Assembly (NCBI GenBank): GCA_036558645.1 | Contig: DATBFG010000072.1 | Location: 1-64,000 of the forward strand | Length of the DNA stretch: 64,000 nucleotides | Source: DATBFG01 sp036558645 | GTDB lineage: Bacteria > Acidobacteriota > Terriglobia > Terriglobales > Acidobacteriaceae | Direction: 5' to 3' | Shown here: piece after piece, positions 17,338 through 24,512 of the stretch | How positions within the stretch are numbered: position 1 is the stretch's first letter | How the letters are laid out: every line of letters starts with the position of its first letter | Notes under the pieces: model-generated | Database searches by the model: none | The model's input: the letters and a program-made list of their open reading frames with translations, nothing else | Told to the model about the DNA's origin: nothing | Made by a program: the position numbers and the translations under genes

Positions 17338-17417
17338 GCAAAATCTTGATTCTAAAGATCCGAGCTGCAGAAATTTCCGCAAAATCTTCCAAAATAAAGA
17401 CTTATAGGCAAAATCTT
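17338..17417. repeat. Three GCAAAATCTT direct repeats
   Basis: GCAAAATCTT occurs at 17338-17347, 17379-17388 and 17408-17417. The first two copies are each followed, a few bases later, by a TAAAG motif. Spacing is 41 and 29 bases, so this is a degenerate tandem unit and not an exact array. A C-rich run (CCCCCACCCCCTCCCCC) precedes it. Confidence 0.6.
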
Positions 17418-17690
17418 GGAAACACGGAAGTTAGCCGTTGATCCTCGGTCGTCAGTCGCCAGCGGTCTGTTCTTGTTAAGCCGGCTTCAGCCTTCAGGTG
17501 CCGCTGCCTGCGCGAACCATCAGTTCAAGTTTGTCAAAGAGCAAAACAACAAAGGCTCCGTGAGGAGCCACAGGTGCGGGCCTGTTGGACACACGAACCC
17601 AAGATTAAGTGTGCAGGAGATGCGGATAGTTGTCAGTGACGAGCGTCACAAACTTCTTCGTGCACGACCGCGCATCAGTTTTTCGGAAAA

Positions 17691-17820
17691 GGCAGAGACG
17701 TCGCGGTCCATCATGACCCGGGTCTCGAACACCGCGAGACCGCGGGGCACCCACTTTTGGTCATGATGTACGCAAGAGCACCCCGGCCATATTCTTGAGC
17801 CGAGAACCGGGCCACCCGCC
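17691..17820 (+). repeat. Dispersed palindromic element, copy 1
   Basis: Shares a core with copies near 22.1, 23.3, 24.3 and 26.0 kb. It has GTCGCGGTCCAT, a hairpin GGTCTCG/CGAGACC (17721-17727 with 17735-17741), GGGGCACCCACTTTTG, TATTCTTGAGCCGAGAACC and the terminal GGGCCACCCGCC. The left end of the longer copies is not seen here. It lies in the spacer downstream of the first GloVer gene. Confidence 0.75.
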
Positions 17821-17945
17821 AGATGTTTTCTAAGCACGCTTGCCTCCTTGAGCTTTCGCCCGGTTTAATTTCAGGGTGAACCGAGTCATTTGCCTGTTCT
17901 AACCCGCAGCGCAGGTTGGCGGGTAGAATTTTTAGCGACGGGCTC

Positions 17946-19121
17946 TCAAGGCCTGAGTCTGAACGCCACGCCGCTGCCGTGGAGCCCGCCCAGGCTGGTT
18001 GTTCCGAAAATCGTTCCATCAGCGTCAACCATTAAGGTCGTGATGGGATTGATTCCTCCGATTTCGTCGAAGTTATGCAAGATAGTGAAAGTTCCGCTGG
18101 CATCGACTCCGAACAGGATGCCACCGTTTAAAGTACCGCCGTACTCCGTCGTTCCATATACATTGCCAGCCTTATCAATCGCAACCCCAGCCGCGGGCCG
18201 CAGACCGTCGGTACTGAAGTAGGAAAAGTCATGCAGCACGGTCTCGGTTCCATCAGGAGACACTTTGAAGACGGTTCCTGCGTCATTTGCTCCCCCGGAA
18301 TCGGTTGTGCCGAAGATATTGCCCTGGGAATCAAGGGCAATTCCGGAATTCGGGTATCCGCCGTCCGGACCACCGGTGAAACTATAGAGGACGGTCTGCT
18401 TAAGCTGAGAGTCTATCTTGTAAATTGTTCCCACATCGAAAGCTCCGCCAACTATAGTGCTTCCGTAGAGCGTTCCGCCCGCCCCTTTGACGATCGCACC
18501 AGGAAAGTTCCCATCCGGCCCGCTAAAGTTGTAGATGACGCCTCCGGCTCCATTGCTCGGATTGATGCGATAAATGACGCCATAACCCGAGGTCCCTCCG
18601 CCAGCGGTTGTTCCTAACAGAAACCCATGCTTATCGGGAATCAAACTAGTCGTGGGATTTTCTCCGTTGACACCTAGAAAGAGAAAATGGTGCATGATCG
18701 TCTCAACGCCGGAAGGATCAATCTTAAAGATGGCTCCTCCCCCACCATAGCCTGGCTCCCAAGCTAACGCAGGGCCGTAGATGTTGCCTGAAGGATCGAC
18801 GGTCACCGCGGACGAAGGATAGAAGCAGTCATCAGACCAACCCGGGAAGCTGTACAGCGTTGTAAAGGTACGGTTCTGCTCTAACTTGTAAACCGTTCCT
18901 CCTCCCGTTCCTCCATACTTCGTTGAACCGTAAAGCGTGCCGTGGGAGTCCAGGAACAAAGGCTGCGGAAGGGGACTAGGTCCGTTCGTCTGATCAAAAT
19001 GGTGAAGTACGGTGTAAGTTTGTGCGCCCGCTAGCGGCGACAGGAAAACGCTCACCGCGATCGTCGCGAGAAGCGAGATAGGAAGAAAGATTCGTTTTCT
19101 TGAAACTACCTTCGGAAACAT
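17946..19121 (-). CDS. Secreted GloVer-repeat protein
   Basis: Extracellular protein of 391 residues with a signal peptide (RIFLPISLLATIAVSVFLSP, then AGAQ). The rest is about seven tandem repeats of 45-50 residues, each with a GtlYGTT...GG...GtvykI core; the Gly-rich units probably form a beta-propeller or solenoid. Function is unknown; the family is named for its repeat (GloVer). The ATG at 19121 is preferred over the one two codons earlier because it leaves GAGGAG at a six-base spacing. It begins 20 bases after the stop of the YGWIGF-core protein gene, so the two are probably co-transcribed. Confidence 0.88.
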   Translation of the reverse strand: MFPKVVSRKRIFLPISLLATIAVSVFLSPLAGAQTYTVLHHFDQTNGPSPLPQPLFLDSHGTLYGSTKYGGTGGGTVYKLEQNRTFTTLYSFPGWSDDCFYPSSAVTVDPSGNIYGPALAWEPGYGGGGAIFKIDPSGVETIMHHFLFLGVNGENPTTSLIPDKHGFLLGTTAGGGTSGYGVIYRINPSNGAGGVIYNFSGPDGNFPGAIVKGAGGTLYGSTIVGGAFDVGTIYKIDSQLKQTVLYSFTGGPDGGYPNSGIALDSQGNIFGTTDSGGANDAGTVFKVSPDGTETVLHDFSYFSTDGLRPAAGVAIDKAGNVYGTTEYGGTLNGGILFGVDASGTFTILHNFDEIGGINPITTLMVDADGTIFGTTSLGGLHGSGVAFRLRP

Positions 19122-19141
19122 GGGCATCTCCTCTCGTGATT

Positions 19142-19822
19142 TCAATTGTGTGTTTCTCGCAGGGCAGCCTTCCCGGCATGTCCCGCAGCTCGAAGCTCCA
19201 AAGAGGTTGCGCCCTCCGAATCCATTGCCATAGGTGAATCCGCGGTCCCGGTTCTTTGTCCTGCGCGGATCGGGGTGTTGGGCTGAGTTTCGTAAGCCCA
19301 GCCGCTGAATTTGGCTTCGAAATTCCCTTCCGTCTGTCGAAAACCGATCCACCCGTAATGCACCTCGCCCTTGATGACGAACCTGACTCCCAAATAACGA
19401 TTGGTGACGTTTACCCAAGGACCGTCTGGCCCATAGGAGTCAAATACGAGCATGCGGGAGCCGTCAAAATGGTCCTGCGGACGCCCGATGTGATTCCCTC
19501 GAGTGAGTGCCGCCTCGAAACGAGTACCATCCTCCAGCGCAACACCGTTCCTTGGTGACGTGTTCCCAGCACGCATAACACCAAAAAAGCCACTGCAGGA
19601 AAAAGTCGAGGTGCCACATCCACTGATATCACCCGACATGACGAAGTCAAATGCGCCGTCGTTGTCGATGTCTATGTAAATGGTTGACCCGGTGAACCGG
19701 AGGTTGCTGGGCGTGAAGACTACCTCTGCTTGTGCGGGCTTACCTGCGGCAAGCGTGGCTGCGGCAGCCAGGGTATACAGAGCGAGATTACATTCGAACT
19801 TGATGTCAGGAGTTCTCGACAT
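19142..19822 (-). CDS. Secreted YGWIGF-core protein, paralog A
   Basis: Protein of 226 residues with an N-terminal signal (LALYTLAAAATLAAGKPAQA). It has a short Asp-rich strand (IYIDIDNDGAFDFVM) resembling a calcium-binding FG-GAP-like loop, and a conserved C-terminal domain YLGVRFVIKGEVHYGWIGFR...GWAYETQPNTPIRAG. The last 20 residues (TSLELRAAGHAGKAALRE) resemble a decayed PEP-CTERM-like sorting tail without its hydrophobic helix. AAGGAGG precedes the ATG. It is paralogous to the gene at 20919-21623, and both sit directly before a GloVer gene. Molecular role unknown. Confidence 0.8.
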   Translation of the reverse strand: MSRTPDIKFECNLALYTLAAAATLAAGKPAQAEVVFTPSNLRFTGSTIYIDIDNDGAFDFVMSGDISGCGTSTFSCSGFFGVMRAGNTSPRNGVALEDGTRFEAALTRGNHIGRPQDHFDGSRMLVFDSYGPDGPWVNVTNRYLGVRFVIKGEVHYGWIGFRQTEGNFEAKFSGWAYETQPNTPIRAGQRTGTADSPMAMDSEGATSLELRAAGHAGKAALRETHN

Positions 19823-19867
19823 ATGGCCTCCTTATCTGTCTCACTTAGGAGAGTCCGTGCTGCTGAG

Positions 19868-20815
19868 CTACGGCTGGATTCTGAAAATGACTCCGCAGGT
19901 CAATCTAAACGAACACGTTTTGCCGCCGCCAGCGTTGGTTGAAAATATCGTTCCGTCCGGACTGATTAGAAGCGGTGAGTACGGATTGGAGCCATCATTG
20001 CCATTGAAAGAGTGCAGAATCGTCTTATTTACCGTGGTGTCAATTTTGTAGACGGTTCCGTCACCCGATGCCCCACCGTAAGAAGTGGTGCCGCAGAGAT
20101 TGCCATCGGTGTCCATCGTCAGCCTTCCATACGGCCAGTTACCGTCGGCTCCTCCCTGAAAATTGTAGACGACGGTGAAGTTACCTAGAGCATCGATCTT
20201 ATATACGGTCCCGTAATCGTATGCTCCGCCTTCTATAGCAGTGCCATACAAGCTGCCGTCGGGTGCCAGGATAACTCCGGAGTAAGGGAAGTCGCCGCCA
20301 TCGCCCGACCAGGAAGCGAGTACAGTCACCGTTCCGTCGGGACTAAGTCTAGAGACGCCGTAGTGAAAAGAGAGCAAATCAATGGTAGTGAAGTAAATGT
20401 TCCCAGCCTTATCTCTGGTTAAGGGGCTTGCGGGCGCTTCGGCTGCGTTCGTGAATTCGATCAGCAGCCGGCTCAAGCCATTAACTCCGATCCGGTATAT
20501 CCCGGTGTTGGCATTTACTGAGCCACTGATATAGAAGTTACCGGCAGGATCTCTAACAGGAGTTGCTAGTGTGAAAGAGTGAAATTCGGGAAAGTTATAG
20601 ATAGTCGATATGGCGCCGGTAGGGTTAACCTCATAAAGAAACCCGTACTTGTTAGTTCCTCCCGGATAGGCGAGGCCGTAAGGATGGTATCCGTCAGTTC
20701 CATCGAATTCATGAATGATAGTGAATGTTTGAGCGACTGCGTGTTGACAGGGGATCAGGCCGATCAGGATCGTGCCGCAAAGTAAGGAGTTATACGCTAT
20801 TTTTAGCAGTCGCAT
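19868..20815 (-). CDS. Secreted GloVer-repeat protein, short form
   Basis: Protein of 315 residues with a signal peptide (LLCGTILIGLIPCQHAVAQ) and about six GloVer repeats (for example GSLYGTAIEGGAYDYGTVYK and GNLCGTTSYGGASGDGTVYK). The first unit is shorter than the rest: after DGYHPYG it runs straight into LAYPGGTNKYGFLYEV and lacks the GNLYGTT core, as if about 15 residues were deleted in frame. Repeats 2 and 3 are also divergent. I chose the ATG at 20815, with AGGAG eleven bases upstream; a TTG seven codons earlier is possible. It lies downstream of paralog B of the YGWIGF family. Confidence 0.84.
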   Translation of the reverse strand: MRLLKIAYNSLLCGTILIGLIPCQHAVAQTFTIIHEFDGTDGYHPYGLAYPGGTNKYGFLYEVNPTGAISTIYNFPEFHSFTLATPVRDPAGNFYISGSVNANTGIYRIGVNGLSRLLIEFTNAAEAPASPLTRDKAGNIYFTTIDLLSFHYGVSRLSPDGTVTVLASWSGDGGDFPYSGVILAPDGSLYGTAIEGGAYDYGTVYKIDALGNFTVVYNFQGGADGNWPYGRLTMDTDGNLCGTTSYGGASGDGTVYKIDTTVNKTILHSFNGNDGSNPYSPLLISPDGTIFSTNAGGGKTCSFRLTCGVIFRIQP

Positions 20816-20918
20816 GCGTTGTGGTCTCCTGGACAACCTTCAACAAAAATATGGACACACAGGTCGATCTTGACGAGATGAGGCGGCATATTGGCAAGAG
20901 ACCCATGTCTTGAGGTAA

Positions 20919-21623
20919 TTAATGTGCGGGTTTCTGGGTTCTCGTCCTCCAGTTCTGAGTGGCAGAGTGCCCGTTCGCGAGCATGCCCAATGAAGTCGGT
21001 TCGGTAAGGTCGATTGATTCGGATTCGAGAGCACCCGTGTCTCCAGCGCGTATGGGAGTGTCGGGTCGGGTTTCGTAGGCCCAGCCGCCTAGAGTAACCT
21101 GGTAAAGGAAGACCCTGCGAAAACCAATCCAGCCGTAATGCACCTCTCCGCCGATCACGAAACGAACTCCAAGATACTTGTTCCTGACATTTCTAAAGCG
21201 CGTGTCACCGCTATTTTCAATGAGGGCACGAGATGTGAAAGAGGCGCCGCTTCCGATTTTTTGGCCTTTTAGCAAAGGGGCTGCCACGAATGAACTGATT
21301 CCAACCTTGTTGGAAGGTTGCATTCCATTCATCGAGAGAATGTTGTAGTAAGACAGATGAGAACTGACTGAACTTACTCTCGTTCGGTAAGCGTCCTGGA
21401 GGAGGAAATCTGCGACGCCATCGTGATCCACGTCAATTGAAAAAGTCGTGCAACACTCGACCACGGCGTTGCTAAGGGTATAGTGAACCTTGGCATCCGC
21501 TTGCGGAGCGACTACCATCGTTGCTCCCGCCGCTAACCCATAAAGCAACAGCCGTCGCTCCAGAGAAGGATCAAGCGCCATCAAAGCCCTCCTTCTTTTA
21601 GTGGAAAGAGATTGATTCGACAT
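20919..21623 (-). CDS. Secreted YGWIGF-core protein, paralog B
   Basis: Protein of 234 residues, paralogous to 19142-19822. It shares YLGVRFVIGGEVHYGWIGFR, GGWAYETRPDTPIRAG and an upstream FSIDVDHDGVADFLL strand. The signal region is RRLLLYGLAAGATMVVAPQADA. The C-terminus (EPTSLGMLANGHSATQNWRT) keeps the start of a PEP-CTERM-like tail (EPTSLGML) but not the hydrophobic helix. GGAGG precedes the ATG. About 100 bases separate it from the following GloVer gene. The gene pair therefore appears twice in a row, pointing to a tandem duplication of a two-gene module. Confidence 0.8.
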   Translation of the reverse strand: MSNQSLSTKRRRALMALDPSLERRLLLYGLAAGATMVVAPQADAKVHYTLSNAVVECCTTFSIDVDHDGVADFLLQDAYRTRVSSVSSHLSYYNILSMNGMQPSNKVGISSFVAAPLLKGQKIGSGASFTSRALIENSGDTRFRNVRNKYLGVRFVIGGEVHYGWIGFRRVFLYQVTLGGWAYETRPDTPIRAGDTGALESESIDLTEPTSLGMLANGHSATQNWRTRTQKPAH

Positions 21624-22273
21624 TCAACCTCCGGGCATGCGAAGTGGTTTACCAATCTTCGAGTGCAACCAAAGTGGGGGGTTAGCGGAGCCTGACGGGC
21701 GTGAACGATATCACAGGCTTATCCGAGTCGCAACACAATCATTGTAGAGTTTTGTAAAGCAATAGAAGAACGGAGTTGAGCAATGGTGCAGTTTGAATTG
21801 TCATCCCGAGCCGCGCGTTGTTTCGCGTTTTTTTCGAACAATAATCGCGCGTTTGGCTCGCTTCGTTGTCAACCTGCACCGTTACCCGGCGTTGTCGTCG
21901 ATTGCTTCGACGATCCTGCCTTCCTACGGACGGCCGAATCGTCCAGCGTCTCCCCTGAAGCTGGCCGAAGCAGGCCCCGTCCGGCTGAATGATTGGGAAG
22001 TGCTTCGGCTTAAGATACGAGCACAGACAATGTAAGAAAGGTTAGAGTCGCGGTCCATCGTGACCCGGGTCTCGAAGACCGCGAGACCGCGGGGCACCCA
22101 CTTTTGTGACTAGGTACGCGAGACCACTTGCGAGGGTATTCTTAACCTGAGAACCGGGCCACCCGCCCCTCGACCGATGGTTGGTGAAAAATCCCAGTTA
22201 CATTCATCATCCACTCAAGGTCGAGAGTCTCTACCTAGGCTTCTGAGTGTAATCGTCTGTCGACATCAACAGG
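21624..22273. other. Intergenic region with one palindromic element copy
   Basis: About 650 bases. The first 360 show no supported gene; the small frames starting at 21783 and 21793 have no family features. The rest holds copy 2 of the dispersed element. The promoter of paralog B must lie near 21650-21760, but no clear hexamers were placed. Confidence 0.5.
21985..22168 (+). repeat. Dispersed palindromic element, copy 2
   Basis: Shares with copy 3 a longer 5' part (GAAGTGCTTCGGC, CGAGCACA, ACAATGT, AGAAAGGTTAGAGTCGCGG). It continues through the GGTCTCG/CGAGACC hairpin (22068-22074 with 22082-22088), GGGGCACCCACTTTTGTGA, TATTCTTAACCTGAGAACC and the end GGGCCACCCGCC. The inverted left end present in copy 3 is absent. 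Confidence 0.8.
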
Positions 22274-23026
22274 TCAGTTCATCGTTGATCTGGTCAAGGC
22301 GAACGGCCGGGGTTCGGCTCCAAGCTGTCGCCACTCTCCCGAAATCACATCTCCGCGCAATTGACCGATGAATACCACCGCAGCACTAAAGATCTCGATC
22401 CGAACATCCTCATCGCGTTGCTGAACAAGATCGATGGGGAGTTCTGCACCCGGTTCGTCTAACCGGGAAATACCTCCCACGGCCGTGCCGTCGTTTCCGG
22501 TCGAAAACCGAATGCGAATGCCGAAAGATGCACCCTCCGGCGTGTTGCCTTCAGGTGGAGTCATTTCGCCCCATGTTTTCCCATACTTCAATACGCCTTG
22601 CCATGTTCCCTCAAGCTGTTTCGAAATGGTAGTGCTACTCGGGTTCGTCAAGGGTGGTGGGGCGGAGGTTCTCTTCAACTGCACAGGTCGGAGTCTTGCG
22701 GCCAATTGTATTGAGCCCGTCATGGTTTGTCCGTCCGCCGCAATCGTAGCTTCAAACTTCGAGGTCGCAGGACTCTGAAAAGTCACCGAATCAGCCTTGA
22801 TAGTGATTCCCGACAACCTCATAGCACTGCTTTTCTCGTCCGGAAAACTCATACTGCCTGACCACAAGTTGGTTCCATCCTGCGATAGATCAACTGCGAT
22901 GTTGATATTGTGACCTGGAATGGTTGCCGATCCCTCCCAATGGCCAGCGGCCGAAGGCATATCCTGCGCGTAGGAACTGCATACCAGCAGAAGAATTATC
23001 GTTGCAGTAAAAATGGGTCTAGACAT
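22274..23026 (-). CDS. Hypothetical secreted protein with two beta-rich repeats
   Basis: Protein of 250 residues with a clear signal peptide (MSRPIFTATIILLLVCSSYAQ). Two regions start with a Trp-Gly pair (GHWEGSATIPGHNINIAVDL near 28, and GTWQGVLKYGKTW near 145). Each is followed by alternating strands with Leu-x-Gly turns, suggesting two beta-barrel or lipocalin-like halves. Similar modules occur before hydrolase domains in Acidobacteria, but no catalytic domain is present here. GAGGGAA precedes the ATG. It lies between two palindromic element copies. Function unknown. Confidence 0.72.
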   Translation of the reverse strand: MSRPIFTATIILLLVCSSYAQDMPSAAGHWEGSATIPGHNINIAVDLSQDGTNLWSGSMSFPDEKSSAMRLSGITIKADSVTFQSPATSKFEATIAADGQTMTGSIQLAARLRPVQLKRTSAPPPLTNPSSTTISKQLEGTWQGVLKYGKTWGEMTPPEGNTPEGASFGIRIRFSTGNDGTAVGGISRLDEPGAELPIDLVQQRDEDVRIEIFSAAVVFIGQLRGDVISGEWRQLGAEPRPFALTRSTMN

Positions 23027-23539
23027 AGCGTTCCCTCGGCAGTGATCGTAATCACTCCTGCTAGCCCTTGGCTGTGAGCGGAGTCACTGAAGCCTTGTTC
23101 GCTGACCGATAGGGTTGAAACGACGACTGATTCGCAAGGGCGGGTGGCCCAGTTCTCGCCCCAAGAATATGGCGCGGCATCTGAATGGAAGTGCTTCGGC
23201 CCGATGCGAGCACAAACAATGTGAGAAAGGTTAGAGTCGCGGTCCATCGTGACCCGGGTCTCGAACACCGCGAGACCGCGGGGCACCCACTTTTTGTGAT
23301 CAGTTATGGGAAACCACTCGCGGCGGTATTCTTAACCCGAGAACCGGGCCACCCGCCCTGGTCCCCAACCACGAGAATCTTCATTCGATCAAATCCTAAC
23401 GCACCCTCCATGAGTGTTGTTACATCGCGATAGCACCCATCGACCTCCCCGGTTTGCGCTACTCAACGAGTGCCCTGTTCACAACAGTTGACATCACGTG
23501 GCTGGGCCGATCTCGGGCGCAGGCCGCGCTGTCCCGCCT
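23027..23539. other. Intergenic region holding the best-defined palindromic element
   Basis: About 510 bases. The element occupies 23138-23358. The flanks (23027-23137 and 23359-23539) show no gene. A promoter for the secreted protein to the left should lie in 23040-23130. Confidence 0.5.
23138..23358 (+). repeat. Dispersed palindromic element, copy 3, with perfect 13-base terminal inverted repeats
   Basis: A 221-base unit bounded by GGGCGGGTGGCCC (23138-23150) and its exact reverse complement GGGCCACCCGCCC (23346-23358). The inverted similarity extends inward over about 35 bases: GTTCTCG...AAGAATA on the left and TATTCTTAACCCGAGAACC on the right. Inside are the sequence shared with copy 2 and the GGTCTCG/CGAGACC hairpin. 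No open reading frame of note is inside, so it resembles a non-autonomous MITE or a REP-like element. Confidence 0.82.
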
Positions 23540-23935
23540 CTAGTTGATCGTGAATGTCACATTGTTGGAAGTCTCGCTTGGCGTGTTGCTGCCGCCACCA
23601 TAGGGACCGCCCGGGGTACTGCTACCCGGATTGGTCACTGAGACCTGCACCATGCCAGCACTGGCAATCTGTGCAGCGGGGATCATGACGCTAAGCGTGT
23701 TCGCCATCGGGTGGGTTGTGTTGGTTTGCGGCGCGGCGTTCCAATTCACTACTGCGTTTGCGTTGAAGCTACTGCCAGTGACCGTCAAGACGAAATCCGA
23801 ACCTCCGTGAAGCTGGCTGGCAGGCAGGAGTGCTGCAACGACCGGAACAACGCCGGGCTGTGTCATCTGTTTTGGAGAGCTGTACCCGCAGCCAGAAGCT
23901 GCTAGAGATAGGAACAACAAAAGAATAGTCCTCAT
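23540..23935 (-). CDS. Lipoprotein with an IPT/TIG-like domain
   Basis: Protein of 131 residues. The signal ends in a lipobox (LLFLSLAASGCG), so it is probably lipid-anchored. It is followed by one IPT/TIG-type immunoglobulin fold: VVPVVAALLPASQLHGGSDF, VLTVTGSSFNANAVVNWN, then VSVTNP and NVTFTIN at the end. A Gly/Pro/Ser loop is inserted before the last strand. Such single-domain TIG lipoproteins are usually fragments or modules of larger surface proteins. GAGGAC precedes the ATG. Partner unknown. Confidence 0.8.
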   Translation of the reverse strand: MRTILLLFLSLAASGCGYSSPKQMTQPGVVPVVAALLPASQLHGGSDFVLTVTGSSFNANAVVNWNAAPQTNTTHPMANTLSVMIPAAQIASAGMVQVSVTNPGSSTPGGPYGGGSNTPSETSNNVTFTIN

Positions 23936-24512
23936 GAGAGTCCTCTTATCGGGAATCGCTTCCAGATTAGTTAATCAAGCAGAGGATCGGTGGGTGTCAG
24001 GACGCTGTCATTTTCGTGTAAATGAAGCGGTGATTGCGTCCGTCGATCTGCATCCAAAATGGGAGCCAGTTCATCTGGGTAACGATCCGGCCAGGCATGT
24101 CAGAAGCATCATCTTTTGAAGTGCTCCTTAGGATAACTGCTGAACAATCCCGGTAGCGCTCATTGACGTCGTTGTGGACGGGTGGATGGGTAGCCCGGAT
24201 CTCAGCGCAGGAATATAGCCCAGCGAGTGCTCCTTGCCAACATCTTCGCAAATGTGGGTGGCCCGGGTCTCGCGCCTTTCGAGACCCGGGAGAGGACGGC
24301 CGCAGCAGTTGACGCGAGAAATCATGGACCTCCGCCAGGATCACTTATTTCGCCAGCGCGCCACCACTTTTGTGGAGATCTATGCAAGGAGCACAAGGCG
24401 CATATTCTTGGGCCCAGAACCGGGCCACCCAGCCTGCGGCGTTGTTTTTAAACTTACTAAGTGATTACGATAAACTGGGCTACCCGCCCACCGTTTAACA
24501 GAATCCTCCCAG
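23936..24512. other. Intergenic region with a palindromic element copy
   Basis: About 580 bases. Copy 4 occupies 24255-24431. A further end fragment, GGGCTACCCGCCCA, lies at 24478-24491. The first 300 bases show no supported gene. Confidence 0.5.
24255..24431 (+). repeat. Dispersed palindromic element, copy 4, divergent, with 12-base terminal inverted repeats
   Basis: Bounded by TGGGTGGCCCGG (24255-24266) and its exact reverse complement CCGGGCCACCCA (24420-24431). The internal hairpin is longer than in other copies: CCCGGGTCTCG (24262-24272) pairs perfectly with CGAGACCCGGG (24280-24290). The loop is CGCCTTT, where copies 1-3 have AACACCG or AAGACCG. The right half keeps CACCACTTTTGTG and CATATTCTTGGGCCCAGAACC. 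The stem is kept while the loop and flanks changed. Confidence 0.75.

Larger units (their letters stand above)
17048..17945. other. Long repeat-rich intergenic region
   Basis: About 900 bases without a supported gene. It contains degenerate GTCGTTGG-type tracts (about 17105-17235 and 17438-17465), three GCAAAATCTT direct repeats (17338-17417), and one copy of the dispersed palindromic element (17691-17820). Short open frames here have neither family resemblance nor ribosome binding sites. Confidence 0.6.

Noticed and set aside
21783..22035. Two small plus-strand open frames before copy 2 of the palindromic element
   Set aside because: No ribosome binding site, no recognisable domain, composition unlike the neighbouring genes, and one runs into the repeat element.
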